Shown: positions 1 to 8,188 of the stretch, in pieces
Layout of the letters: every line of letters starts with the position of its first letter
Numbering within the stretch: the stretch's first letter is position 1
DNA from: Paenibacillus sp. UNC451MF
GTDB lineage: Bacteria > Bacillota > Bacilli > Paenibacillales > NBRC-103111
Assembly (NCBI RefSeq): GCF_000686845.1
Contig: NZ_KK366026.1
Span: 135,271-199,270 of the forward strand
Length of the DNA stretch: 64,000 nt
Reading direction: 5' to 3'
Translations under genes and position numbers: made by a program
The notes under the pieces: generated by a model
Database searches by the model: none
What the model saw: the letters and a program-made list of their open reading frames with translations, nothing else
Told to the model about the DNA's origin: nothing

Positions 1-575
1 GATGCTCCTATCGGTTTGGCTCGATCTGCGTTTCCCCATACACTAAGACGGATACCGGCTGACTCGAGTCTCTCCCCCAGAAGCCCCGGGACGGCACGAT
101 AATAGTTATTCATATTCATTCTGCGCATGACTTCTGCTTCTTTAACCACAATGGAGCTATTCGAGAAACGTCCGGCATGCCGCTGAACCATACCTGCCGC
201 ACCCTGTCCATTCCACAGCTCATTGCGCTGCAGTCCCTGTACCCCGGGCCCTCCCTCCGCAAAATGACCTGCGCCTATCGATAAATAAGCATCCTCCAGC
301 CCTTTACCCGGTGTTCGGATATTAAGAGATCCCCAAGCAGCGCCTTGTCGAAGATTCATCAATTGAGGCATGGCCTCCTGCCAAGCAGGAGAAAGCTCCA
401 GGAAAGAGAAGCCTGGTACAGACAATACCCATATTTTTTTATGTACTTCATGGGTTAGTTTTAGCCCCTCGGAAGATAAGGGCGGCTGAAGCTCGGAATA
501 TGCAGCGGCATGTCCGTACGGAAGTAAGCTTATCCCTAATGTAAGGACAATCCTGGCTATCCACAATGGATTCAT
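1..575 (-). CDS. Secreted protein of unknown family, 3' end outside window
   Basis: The reading frame stays open from an ATG at 575 to the window edge, giving about 191 residues of a longer protein. An AAAGGAG ribosome binding site sits about 9 bases before the ATG. The N-terminus has a hydrophobic stretch ending near HAAAYS, which looks like a cleavable signal peptide, so the protein is probably exported. The segment GSLNIRTPGKGLEDAY and a Gly/Ala-rich SIGAGHF segment recall a family of exported alkaline-phosphatase-superfamily-like proteins of Paenibacillus. That assignment is from memory, and no metal-binding motif is visible in the part present. Confidence 0.6.
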   Translation of the reverse strand, partial: MNPLWIARIVLTLGISLLPYGHAAAYSELQPPLSSEGLKLTHEVHKKIWVLSVPGFSFLELSPAWQEAMPQLMNLRQGAAWGSLNIRTPGKGLEDAYLSIGAGHFAEGGPGVQGLQRNELWNGQGAAGMVQRHAGRFSNSSIVVKEAEVMRRMNMNNYYRAVPGLLGERLESAGIRLSVWGNADRAKPIGA

Positions 576-639
576 GTTAGTGCTTCTCCTTTATCAAGAA
601 ACCCTCCTGGATTTCTTATTTATCCAAGTACAGTCCCCT

Positions 640-915
640 AATATCCACCTATCTATCCAAACTGTGCATATTTAAATTAATAGCCCCTTTATCCACAAGC
701 TTATTCACAATAAAATTAGTCCCTTCTCCCTAGAAAACCAACCTTTTCCGCGTTCATCCACAAGGATATCCACATTATCCACAGAATGGATGTCTAATGA
801 TTATCCACGCGCCTCTTTCTCATCTGGGTATAACAAAGGTTGATTTACAGCCTCTTTACAAAGTTATGCACATTATACACAGGGGCTGTGGATAACTATT
901 ATCCACAGCCCCTGT
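640..915. promoter_or_regulatory. Cluster of DnaA boxes
   Basis: Seven exact TTATNCACA boxes lie in the intergenic stretch between the secreted-protein gene and the methyltransferase gene: 689-697, 701-709, 775-783, 864-872, 873-881, 887-895 (reverse) and 899-907. Boxes one base off the consensus occur at 663-671 (reverse), 754-762, 766-774 and 801-809. Such density is typical of oriC or of the extra DnaA-box clusters that B. subtilis uses to restrain initiation. dnaA, dnaN and rpmH are not adjacent, so a DnaA-titrating or regulatory cluster is more likely than the main origin. Confidence 0.75.
879..915. repeat. 17-bp perfect inverted repeat containing paired DnaA boxes
   Basis: Arms 879-895 and 899-915 are perfect reverse complements separated by three bases, and each arm contains one consensus DnaA box. 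There is no T-run on either side, so it is a poor intrinsic terminator even though it lies just downstream of the methyltransferase stop. It may serve as a symmetric DnaA-binding site. Confidence 0.7.
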
Positions 916-951
916 AGGTGTTTGACTATTAAGTTCCTTTTTCCAAACATA

Positions 952-1767
952 CTAGCCTTGCTTTCTTCCGATATAGAGCAGATGGGGAGAAATGCCCAGC
1001 ACATAAGGATTTTCAGCAGTCTGCTTCAGCATCTCTAAGATTTTCGCAAATTCATCTTCCCCTCTGCTTCTCCAGTAGTTCCATTGGTCGGGTTGAAGCA
1101 AAGAAGCAATATTGGACGAGCCTATCAGCTTTACGGTTTCGAAACCGTTGGTTTCCATAAACGGCTGTATTTCTTCTATTTGAAAGTAATAAGCACCAGT
1201 AAACCGTCTCTCCTCCTGGTGGTCAAACCGGCCGTTTTCCATAAAGCTTGCAATGTTATCGGCTGTATCATTAGGCTTCCAATGCTGAGGCGCCGTCAGT
1301 GAAGTGATCAAGTGCCGTACCCTTGACATGAATGCGACAAATACAAATCCGCCTGGCTTTGTCACACGGTACAACTCCTTAACGGCACTTATCTGATCCT
1401 GTTCTTGCTGCAGATGGTACATAGGTCCGAGCATCAGAGAAGCATCGAAGTGGTTATCCCTCAATTCACTCAAAGCGATCGCATTTGCCGTATGAAAGCC
1501 TTCAAAACGATCATCTAGGCCCAGCTCCTGCGCTCTCCCTCTTGCCGCATCAACCAGCTTAGCGGTAATATCCGTTAATGTGACTTTGTAACCTGCTTGA
1601 GCCAGCTTCATTGAATATTTCCCCGGACCGGCTCCATTATCTAATATAAGCCCTTGCTTAGGAAGATACGTCTGGATGAAATGCCAGTTAATTAAAAATT
1701 CAATCGGCTCGCGGTCGAGGCGGCCCCACTCGTCAAAAGACTCGTAATACTGCACGACACGATTCAT
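952..1767 (-). CDS. Class I SAM-dependent methyltransferase
   Basis: A 271-residue soluble methyltransferase. The SAM-binding motif I is the LDNGAGPGKYS segment near residue 45, followed by an acidic TLTDIT strand end (motif II) and the GPMYHL motif typical of class I small-molecule methyltransferases. The substrate cannot be told from sequence. The start chosen is the ATG at 1767 because AGAGGAG lies about 10 bases upstream; an upstream in-frame TTG at 1788 lacks a good site. It follows leuA on the same strand with a short gap and no clear terminator, so read-through from leuA is possible. Confidence 0.8.
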   Translation of the reverse strand: MNRVVQYYESFDEWGRLDREPIEFLINWHFIQTYLPKQGLILDNGAGPGKYSMKLAQAGYKVTLTDITAKLVDAARGRAQELGLDDRFEGFHTANAIALSELRDNHFDASLMLGPMYHLQQEQDQISAVKELYRVTKPGGFVFVAFMSRVRHLITSLTAPQHWKPNDTADNIASFMENGRFDHQEERRFTGAYYFQIEEIQPFMETNGFETVKLIGSSNIASLLQPDQWNYWRSRGEDEFAKILEMLKQTAENPYVLGISPHLLYIGRKQG

Positions 1768-1844
1768 TGTTTCCAGCTCCTCTTCCAATTCTTATAAGGA
1801 AAGGCCCTATTTATGAAGCTCTGGGTGCAGACAATTTTAGCTAC

Positions 1845-3467
1845 TCATCCATTTGAAACTACAGCCGTCTTCTGGCCTGTGGAAACTGAACCTTCTGTTT
1901 GACCACATTGCCCCTGCTCCCGAACCGCCTGATTGCAAGCCGCCATGAATGCTTGAGCTACCGCCATCAATACATCTCGATGTTCTGATACCCCTCTGTA
2001 GCTGCTTCCATTGGCGCTCACAGTCACGATAGCTTCCCCGTTCGCTTCCTCACCAGAGGACATGGAATAAAGCTCCAAATCAGCGAACTCAACATGGATC
2101 GGCAGCACCTGCTTAATGCCCGCAACCAAAGCTTCTACGGGAGCATCTCCCGTTCCCGAACAGACGATTTGTTCTCCTGTCGAATTATTGGTGACGGTGC
2201 AGGAGGCCATCTGATGTCCTGCCGTTCCTGTAAGCACTTGAGCTTGAACTAAGGTGAACGGCTCAAGCACGGTGTTCACTGTACTGCCCACCAGCTCCAT
2301 CAGCTGATGATCCTGAACGACCTTCTGCTTATCAGCCAGCTCTTTAAAGCTGGTGTACAACGATTCCATCTGGCCTTCTGTCAGCTGTACTCCGAATTGA
2401 CTTACACGATGCTTGATCGCATGACGGCCGGAATGCTTGCCAAGAATAATCATGCTGCGCGGAACACCCAACCGATCAGGATCCATAATCTCGTACGTAT
2501 TACGGTTTTTCAGCAACCCGTCTTGATGGATACCCGCTTCGTGCTGGAATGCATTGCGTCCGACAATCGGCTTGTTGAAAGCGATTGGGAAGCTCATAGC
2601 ACGGCTCACCCTTTGAGACACGGTATAAATGTGCTCTGTTTGGATACCGGTTTCCGCCCCAAGCGCTTCTTTACGCGTTTCAATCGCCATAACCAGCTCC
2701 TCCAGGGAGCAGTTCCCTGCACGCTCTCCAACACCATTCACGGTTACCTCCACTTGGGTGACACCCGCACGAATGGCAGCCAAGCTGTTAGCTACGGCAA
2801 GCCCCAAATCGTTATGACAGTGAGCACTGAATTCCACTTGATCGCTGCCGCGGACGTTATTCATTACTCGGGTGAACATCGCACCGTATTCTTCAGGAAG
2901 TGCATAGCCTACGGTATCTGGGATGTTAATGATCGTAGCCCCTTCAGCTATAACCGCTTCAATCATTTCGAACAAAAATTCATCTCCAGTTCGAGTGGCA
3001 TCCATTGGTGAAAATTCGATCCGATCTACAAATTGCTTAGCATAAGCGACCATAGAACGAGCGATTTGAATGACCTGCTCGCGTGATTTGCGAAGCTGAA
3101 AATCCAGGTGAATATTCGATGACGACAAGAATAAATGCAATCTGCGCCGCTCCGCAGCTTCCGTAGCACGTATAGCCGCATCAATATCTTCCTTTACCGA
3201 CCGTGCAAATCCACAGATTTCAACGCCCTGAACCTCCTGGGAAATGCGCTGTACTGCCATAAAATCACCAGGGCTTGAAATCGGAAAACCCGGCTCGATA
3301 ATATCGACGCCCAGCTGCGCCAACTGCTTCGCAATCACGATCTTTTGCTCTGGATTCAAGGATGCGCCCGGTGCTTGCTCTCCATCTCTCAGTGTGGTAT
3401 CAAAAATATGGATTCTCTTCATTCCGTTTGGCTGATTTCCTTCTTGGTTATTGTTATGAATTGTCAT
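1845..3467 (-). CDS. leuA: 2-isopropylmalate synthase
   Basis: First committed step of leucine biosynthesis: acetyl-CoA plus 2-oxoisovalerate gives 2-isopropylmalate, in the cytosol. The 540-residue length fits full-length LeuA. The DTTLRDGEQ metal/substrate motif begins at residue 23, the HCHNDLG metal-binding motif is near residue 220, and HEAGIHQDG follows. The C-terminal third is the usual leucine-sensing regulatory domain. The ATG at 3467 is preceded by GAGGAGG. No leuB, leuC or leuD follows, so this gene stands apart from the rest of the pathway. Two tandem T-box leaders precede it, giving control by uncharged tRNA-Leu. A 17-residue polar tail follows the regulatory domain. Confidence 0.95.
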   Translation of the reverse strand: MTIHNNNQEGNQPNGMKRIHIFDTTLRDGEQAPGASLNPEQKIVIAKQLAQLGVDIIEPGFPISSPGDFMAVQRISQEVQGVEICGFARSVKEDIDAAIRATEAAERRRLHLFLSSSNIHLDFQLRKSREQVIQIARSMVAYAKQFVDRIEFSPMDATRTGDEFLFEMIEAVIAEGATIINIPDTVGYALPEEYGAMFTRVMNNVRGSDQVEFSAHCHNDLGLAVANSLAAIRAGVTQVEVTVNGVGERAGNCSLEELVMAIETRKEALGAETGIQTEHIYTVSQRVSRAMSFPIAFNKPIVGRNAFQHEAGIHQDGLLKNRNTYEIMDPDRLGVPRSMIILGKHSGRHAIKHRVSQFGVQLTEGQMESLYTSFKELADKQKVVQDHQLMELVGSTVNTVLEPFTLVQAQVLTGTAGHQMASCTVTNNSTGEQIVCSGTGDAPVEALVAGIKQVLPIHVEFADLELYSMSSGEEANGEAIVTVSANGSSYRGVSEHRDVLMAVAQAFMAACNQAVREQGQCGQTEGSVSTGQKTAVVSNG

Positions 3468-3515
3468 TTGTAAAGCCTCCTCTAAGGTTTTTGAACTGCA
3501 TCATTCCTGCCTATA

Positions 3516-3845
3516 CAAAAAAGACCTATCGTCTCCACATAAGAGACGACAGGCCTTCGGCTGCCGCGGTACCACTCTCGTTGACTCTTTCCATTCGGAA
3601 AGGAGTCCACCTCGCTCGCAACAAGCGTCTTATCCGGCAAGCAGGTTCTGTTCATACACCGCTTCACCACGCCTTGTTGCGTTCCCCGATCACGTGGGGC
3701 TAATCCGTCAGAGCTTAATTTCCAGCCATGCTGGGTTCAGCCCTGCCGCTCCGGGGCGAGATTCAAGCATCCGTCGACTGCGTCGCACCACCCCGCAGCT
3801 CTCTGTTCGTCCGGCTTGCTTTACTACTCCCGTTCTTAGCGTTAT
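3516..3845 (-). promoter_or_regulatory. T-box riboswitch, leucine specifier (proximal copy)
   Basis: Minus-strand leader just before leuA. It has a Stem I beginning AACGCTAAGAACGGGAG, the GAGAGCTGCGGGGTGGTGC segment, and a specifier loop GAATCTCGCC with CTC (Leu) at 3758-3760. The T-box core (AGAGTGGTACCGCGG) is at 3564-3577; its TGGT matches a tRNA with discriminator A, as in tRNA-Leu. A terminator hairpin with a T-run ends at about 3517. Uncharged tRNA-Leu should stabilise the antiterminator and allow leuA transcription. Confidence 0.9.
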
Positions 3846-3888
3846 TTTCTGTATATGATTTTGTTTTAGTACGTGTTGTTAAATAACC

Positions 3889-4186
3889 AAAAAAGGCCTG
3901 ACGTCTCCTGTAAAAGAGACGACAGACCTGATCTATCGCGGTACCACTCTTGTTGACCCGGCTGCAAGCCAAAGTCCACCTCGTGTGCTTAGGGTATAAT
4001 GCCCTTAAGCACGCCTGATCACGGAGGCCATCCGTTGAAACTTAATTGCCGATGCAGCGCTACATCGTTTCAGTTTCACCGCTCCCGGGCGAGTTTCGTA
4101 GGCTTCACTGACTGCGTTGCACCACCCCGCAGCTCTCTTAACAGTTCGGACCAACTACTGTTCCCGTTCCTAGCGTTTTAATATTG
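3889..4186 (-). promoter_or_regulatory. T-box riboswitch, leucine specifier (distal copy)
   Basis: A second complete T-box leader upstream of the first one and transcribed before it. Stem I starts AACGCTAGGAACGGGA. The specifier context GAAACTCGCC places CTC (Leu) at 4091-4093. The T-box core AGAGTGGTACCGCG is at 3937-3950. A terminator hairpin built on GTCTGTCGTCTC / GGAGACGTCAGGC ends in a T-run at 3889-3894. The two copies share the start of Stem I, the GAGAGCTGCGGGGTGGTGC block and the terminator halves, pointing to duplication. Confidence 0.9.
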
Positions 4187-4192
4187 ATTGCA

Positions 4193-4221
4193 ATTATAGT
4201 ATGCGTCTTTTGAAATGTCAA
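4193..4221 (-). promoter_or_regulatory. Consensus sigma-A promoter for leuA
   Basis: TTGACA (4216-4221) and TATAAT (4193-4198) separated by exactly 17 bases, both perfect consensus, on the minus strand directly before the distal T-box. Such a strong promoter fits a gene controlled afterwards by transcription attenuation. Confidence 0.9.
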
Positions 4222-4253
4222 TGCATGCATTTAAATCATTTTTGGAATAAAAG

Positions 4254-4295
4254 AAAAAGCCCCGGTATTCCGTTAAGGGAAATACCGAAGCTTTT
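4254..4295 (-). terminator. Intrinsic terminator of pbuG
   Basis: Minus-strand hairpin AGCTTCGGTATTTCC / GGAATACCGGGGCT followed by TTTTTC, just after the pbuG stop codon. Confidence 0.85.
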
Positions 4296-4308
4296 AACAC
4301 GATCGTTA

Positions 4309-5706
4309 TTAGCCTTCACTGCCGAAAAATGCATACCGCAGCACGATCAAGACAGCCAGTACCCACATCAACCAATGAACCTTGTGATTATTGTTTCCGG
4401 TCATGCGGGAGAACGATGCCAAGATTACATAGGTGACAACACCGAACGAAATTCCGTTAGCGATATTGTAGGTGAACGGAATGAAAGTGATCGTGAAGAA
4501 CGCTGGAATCGCAACAACAAAATCTTGGAAATCAATTTCTTTAACCGACTGCATCATCAGTACGCCGACAATAATCAAAGCTGCTGCCGTAGCGGAGCCA
4601 GGAATCAAAGCCGCAATCGGAGCGAGGAACAAAGCAAGCAGGAAACACACGCCTGTTGTAACGGCTGTCAAACCAGTACGTCCGCCTTGAGCAACGCCCG
4701 CCGCGCTTTCGACAAAGGCCGTCACGGTGCTTGTACCTACCAATGCGCCACCGCTTACTGCAATCGCGTCAACCATCATGGCTTTACCGACTTTTTTGTT
4801 GCCTTCTTCTTTATTTTTCATGAAACCAGCACGGTTCGCCGTACCTACCAGCGTACCGAAGGTGTCGAACAATTCAACAAATGTAAAGGTCGCAATGACC
4901 GAAATAATCCCTGCGTTAAGTACGCCTTTGAAGTCAAATTGGCCAAAAGCCAGTTTGCTCAGATCAGGAACCCAAGTGGTTTTAGCATCCGTCAAGGTGC
5001 CCAAATTCACTTGTCCCATTAATAATCCGACCACAGTCGTCAGCAAAATACCGAACAAAATCGCTCCGCGAACTCGAAGCACCATCAAGATGGAAATAAT
5101 CAAAATACCAACGATACAGAGCACTACATTCGGATCTTTCAAGCTGCCCATATGAATAATGGATTCGAACGATAGCAGGTCCGTATATTGATGAGCCTTC
5201 ACGTCATTGCTTGTTTCTACCGCAATAGCCATCATACCGCTGTTTTTCAAGCCGACTATCGTAATAAACAATCCGATACCCACTGTAATTGCGTGCTTCA
5301 AGCTGTCAGGCACAGCAACCAGCAGCATTTGACGTACCTTCGTAACCGTCAATACAATAAAGATCAATCCGGAAATAAATACTGCCGTTAACCCCATTTG
5401 GAAAGTAAACGTACCTTGTGAAGCCAAAATCACCGTTGCAAAATAAGCATTCAATCCCATCCCTGGAGCCAAAGCGACCGGAAAATTAACGAATAACCCC
5501 ATCGCGATAGTCATAACACCAGCAGCAATCGCAGTGGCCAAAAATACGGAAGTCCAGTCCATACCTGTGGCACCGGAGCCAAAGCTACTGAGAATGTTCG
5601 GATTTACGGCCAAAATATACGCCATCGTCATGAAAGTAGTCAAACCTGCCATGATTTCAGTACGCACATTGGTACCGTTTTCCTTCAGCTTAAAAAATCG
5701 ATCCAT
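4309..5706 (-). CDS. pbuG: NCS2/AzgA-type purine permease (hypoxanthine/guanine)
   Basis: A 465-residue integral membrane transporter with about 12-14 hydrophobic segments. The N-terminal stretch MDRFFKLKENGTNVRTE, then TTFMTMAYILAVNP and later FVELFDTFGTLVGTA, is characteristic of the AzgA branch (PbuG/PbuO), which imports hypoxanthine, guanine or adenine by proton symport. The guanine-type riboswitch and PurR-like boxes upstream favour guanine/hypoxanthine import. The ATG at 5706 has GGAGGG upstream. It lies next to guaA as in B. subtilis, placing purine uptake beside GMP synthesis. Confidence 0.9.
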   Translation of the reverse strand: MDRFFKLKENGTNVRTEIMAGLTTFMTMAYILAVNPNILSSFGSGATGMDWTSVFLATAIAAGVMTIAMGLFVNFPVALAPGMGLNAYFATVILASQGTFTFQMGLTAVFISGLIFIVLTVTKVRQMLLVAVPDSLKHAITVGIGLFITIVGLKNSGMMAIAVETSNDVKAHQYTDLLSFESIIHMGSLKDPNVVLCIVGILIISILMVLRVRGAILFGILLTTVVGLLMGQVNLGTLTDAKTTWVPDLSKLAFGQFDFKGVLNAGIISVIATFTFVELFDTFGTLVGTANRAGFMKNKEEGNKKVGKAMMVDAIAVSGGALVGTSTVTAFVESAAGVAQGGRTGLTAVTTGVCFLLALFLAPIAALIPGSATAAALIIVGVLMMQSVKEIDFQDFVVAIPAFFTITFIPFTYNIANGISFGVVTYVILASFSRMTGNNNHKVHWLMWVLAVLIVLRYAFFGSEG

Positions 5707-5740
5707 TCCCCAAATCCCTCCAATGGTTTTTGGAACAACG

Positions 5741-5777
5741 AAAAAATCCGGCTTTGATCAGTGATCAAATGGCCGGA
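5741..5777 (-). terminator. Riboswitch-controlled terminator before pbuG
   Basis: Minus-strand hairpin TCCGGCCATTTGATCA / TGATCAAAGCCGGA followed by TTTTTT, ending about 35 bases before the pbuG ATG. A second, weaker hairpin plus T5 (GGCTTGAAGAAAGCC, about 5826-5848) precedes it, so the leader carries two possible stop points. Confidence 0.8.
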
Positions 5778-5889
5778 CTCACAAGCAAAGCCGGGTCAAG
5801 ACTGTGCGATTCCCCCGAAACCACAGAAAAAGGCTTTCTTCAAGCCCTCTTTTGTCATTTCGGGAGAGCGACTCGTCTCTCCGCTTTGT

Positions 5890-5962
5890 TTGCTCGTAGC
5901 CAGATCATTTACGGTGATCTCGTAGAAACTCCCAGGCCAATCCCCAGGATTATACGAAACAG
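5890..5962 (-). promoter_or_regulatory. Purine (guanine-type) riboswitch aptamer
   Basis: The minus strand carries the G-box architecture: P1 strand TCGTATAATC, P2 around CCTGGGGATTGGCCTGGG, the invariant GTTTCTAC core, P3 GATCACCGTAAATGATC, and the closing CTGGCTACGAG. The base equivalent to position 74 (before TACG) is C, which pairs with guanine or hypoxanthine rather than adenine. It lies between the pbuG promoter and its terminators, so ligand should turn off expression. Confidence 0.93.
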
Positions 5963-5985
5963 TTATTCCCTAATATTCTTCATTT

Positions 5986-6014
5986 ATTCTAAATTTCATG
6001 ACGAAACTTGTCAA
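5986..6014 (-). promoter_or_regulatory. pbuG promoter
   Basis: TTGACA (6009-6014), 17-base spacer, TAGAAT (5986-5991), on the minus strand just upstream of the riboswitch aptamer. Confidence 0.85.
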
Positions 6015-6019
6015 TGGAT

Positions 6020-6062
6020 TTTTCCGAACATTAACGAAAGTTTTTTTATTCTCGTTCGTTTA
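6020..6062. promoter_or_regulatory. Candidate pair of PurR boxes
   Basis: TTTTCCGAACATT around 6021-6032 matches the B. subtilis PurBox core CCGAAC with A/T flanks. An opposed CGTTCG at 6053-6058 lies about two helical turns away in inverted orientation. The pair sits just upstream of the -35 element, as expected for PurR control of a purine transporter gene. The second box is degenerate. Confidence 0.55.
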
Positions 6063-6142
6063 TTGCTAATGGTTTCCTCTAAATGAAATCGCTTCAACGA
6101 GGTCGAACTAGCTTAATTGCTTTATTGGATGTCCATAAACAA

Positions 6143-6180
6143 GAAAAGAGCCCTTCCCCTTTAACGAGGAAAGACTCTTC
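6143..6180 (-). terminator. Intrinsic terminator of guaA
   Basis: Hairpin AAGAGTCTTTCC / GGGGAAGGGCTCTT with a TTTTC tail on the minus strand, about 50 bases after the guaA stop. Confidence 0.85.
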
Positions 6181-6231
6181 CAAGGCACGATGCTAGAAGC
6201 ATTACGCCTATTTTACAGTGACAGAATTCGA

Positions 6232-7770
6232 CTATTCCCATTCGATCGTTGCCGGCGGTTTGGACGTAATATCGTACACAATACGGTTTACGTTATCCAC
6301 TTCGTTAACGATACGCACAGAAATTTTCTCTAGAACATCCCAAGGAATACGTGCCCAGTCGGCTGTCATTCCGTCAATGGAAGTTACAGCGCGGATACCT
6401 ACTGTGTAAGAATACGTACGGGCATCACCCATAACGCCAACACTCTTCATGTTCGGCAAAGCTGTGAAGTACTGCCAAATTTCGCGGTCAAGACCCGCTT
6501 TGGCAATCTCATCACGCAGAATCGCATCGGATTCACGAACAATCGTCAGCTTCTCTTCGGTTACTTCGCCCAGCACACGGATCGCAAGACCCGGGCCAGG
6601 GAATGGTTGACGCCATACGATAGCTTCTGGAAGACCGCACTCCAGGCCTACTTTACGCACCTCGTCCTTGAACAGGGCTTTCAACGGCTCAACAAGCTCA
6701 AACTTCATGTCTTCAGGCAATCCACCTACGTTATGGTGAGATTTGATCGTATGCGCTGTTGCTGTGCCACTCTCTACAATATCGGTATACAAAGTTCCTT
6801 GTGCAAGGAAAGCAAAATCGTCAAATTGAGCCGATTCCTCTTCGAACACGCGAATGAACTCGTTACCGATGATTTTACGTTTTTGCTCCGGATCGTCTAC
6901 GCCGGCCAGTTTACCCATAAAGCGGTCGCGCGCATCGATTTTTACCACTTTCATATCAAATTTGCCGACAAAGGTATCCATAACGCCTTCCGCTTCCCCT
7001 TTGCGCAGCAAACCATGGTCGATAAACATACAAGTCAATTGATCGCCAATAGCTTTGTGAATCAGCATTGCCACGACAGAAGAGTCAACGCCGCCGCTCA
7101 GCGCACACAGCACCTTCTTATCGCCCACTTGATTGCGAATATCACGGATAGCATCTTCAATAAAGCTTTCCATGCTCCACTGTCCTTCACAACCACATAC
7201 ATGGTACAAGAAGTTGTGGATCATATCATTGCCATACACGGAGTGACGCACTTCCGGATGGAACTGAACCGCGAACATTCTTTTCTCAGGATGGCTCATA
7301 GCGGCTACAGGAGCATGCTCTGTGCTTGCATCCACGACAAAACCAGCAGGTGGCTCAACAACAAGGTCACTGTGGCTCATCCATACCGTTTGCTTTTTGT
7401 CCAAGTTATGAACCAGGCTGCAATGGTCGGCGAAATCAACCTCTGCTTTTCCGTACTCACGCTTGGAGGCTCTTTCTACTTTCCCTTGCAGTTGATGTGC
7501 CATCAGCTGCATCCCGTAGCAAATACCCATAATGGGTACGCCAAGATCGTAAACGGCTGGATCTACCATTGGGGAATCTTCACCGTATACACTTGCCGGT
7601 CCACCAGAGAACACGATACCTTTCGGCTGAAGCTGCTTCAGCTTCTCCACTGGCGTATTATAAGGCAGCAGCTCACTATATACTCCCAAATCGCGAATAC
7701 GGCGGGCGATCAGTTGGTTGTACTGTCCTCCAAAATCGAGCACAACAATAATTTCATTTGGCTTGTCCAT
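6232..7770 (-). CDS. guaA: GMP synthase (glutamine-hydrolysing)
   Basis: Converts XMP to GMP with glutamine and ATP, the last step of guanine nucleotide synthesis. 512 residues, full length. The N-terminal class I amidotransferase has the triad Cys84 (GICYGMQ), His171 and Glu173 (QFHPEV). The ATP-pyrophosphatase P-loop SGGVDS is at 225-230, and the C-terminal dimerisation domain ends KPPATIEWE. The start at 7770 is chosen because AAGGAGG precedes this ATG; an in-frame ATG 45 bases upstream adds a non-conserved extension and lacks a ribosome site. Its neighbour pbuG imports guanine bases, so the two handle linked purine needs. Confidence 0.96.
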   Translation of the reverse strand: MDKPNEIIVVLDFGGQYNQLIARRIRDLGVYSELLPYNTPVEKLKQLQPKGIVFSGGPASVYGEDSPMVDPAVYDLGVPIMGICYGMQLMAHQLQGKVERASKREYGKAEVDFADHCSLVHNLDKKQTVWMSHSDLVVEPPAGFVVDASTEHAPVAAMSHPEKRMFAVQFHPEVRHSVYGNDMIHNFLYHVCGCEGQWSMESFIEDAIRDIRNQVGDKKVLCALSGGVDSSVVAMLIHKAIGDQLTCMFIDHGLLRKGEAEGVMDTFVGKFDMKVVKIDARDRFMGKLAGVDDPEQKRKIIGNEFIRVFEEESAQFDDFAFLAQGTLYTDIVESGTATAHTIKSHHNVGGLPEDMKFELVEPLKALFKDEVRKVGLECGLPEAIVWRQPFPGPGLAIRVLGEVTEEKLTIVRESDAILRDEIAKAGLDREIWQYFTALPNMKSVGVMGDARTYSYTVGIRAVTSIDGMTADWARIPWDVLEKISVRIVNEVDNVNRIVYDITSKPPATIEWE

Positions 7771-7803
7771 AATTTCCTCCTTAGAGTTTTCGTAGAAAAC
7801 TTT

Positions 7804-7864
7804 CTTCGTAAGCATTGCTGAGTTTTGTTTAGCAAAACTTACTTCGTAAGCAGTGCTGAGTTTT
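7804..7864. repeat. Short direct repeat in the guaA leader
   Basis: CTTCGTAAGCATTGCTGAGTTTT (7804-7826) recurs at 7842-7864 with one change, a period of 38 bases. Further TTTCGTAGA copies border it at about 7788 and 7862. The repeats lie between the guaA promoter and its ribosome binding site. Confidence 0.7.
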
Positions 7865-7998
7865 CGTAGATTACTTTCTTTCTTCCGTCAATCCATGTGC
7901 TGCAGTTCCGCGGACGCAAAACCAGGTTCACACGCAAGCTTCCGCCTCTTCCATTCAATGACCAAGACCTGAAGCTCTGCTCTAAATCAATAGACATT

Positions 7999-8027
7999 AT
8001 TATAAGCTTCCGTTACAGAAAGGGCAA
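7999..8027 (-). promoter_or_regulatory. guaA promoter
   Basis: TTGCCC (8022-8027), 17-base spacer, TATAAT (7999-8004) on the minus strand. This implies a 5' leader of roughly 220 bases before the guaA ATG. Apart from the direct repeats I see no known riboswitch in it. Confidence 0.65.
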
Positions 8028-8159
8028 TGCCTCCATCAAAAATGCACAATTAGGCAAAAAATTAAATGCTTCACAACTAGTATTTCCTACATTTTGAAGT
8101 AAAAAAGATGTCCATAAATATATGCGCACATAAATAATGACCAATGGCGTATGGACGGC

Positions 8160-8186
8160 AAAAAGCCTGCGGCCGTATAATAGACG
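8160..8186 (-). terminator. Possible terminator after the yebA-like gene
   Basis: Minus strand: AGCCGTCTATTATACGGC, then CGCAGGCT, then TTTTTG. Two alternative short stems precede the T-run, so this is a weak call. Confidence 0.4.
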
Positions 8187-8188
8187 GC

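Noticed and set aside
600..950. Reading the DnaA-box cluster as the chromosomal origin
   Set aside because: No dnaA, dnaN, recF, rpmH or gyr genes flank it and no AT-rich unwinding element with DnaA trios was recognised, so a titration or regulatory cluster fits better.
6607..7821. 404-codon open frame on the plus strand opposite guaA
   Set aside because: It is an antisense shadow of a strongly conserved gene, has unlikely amino-acid content (many His, Arg, Cys) and no ribosome site.
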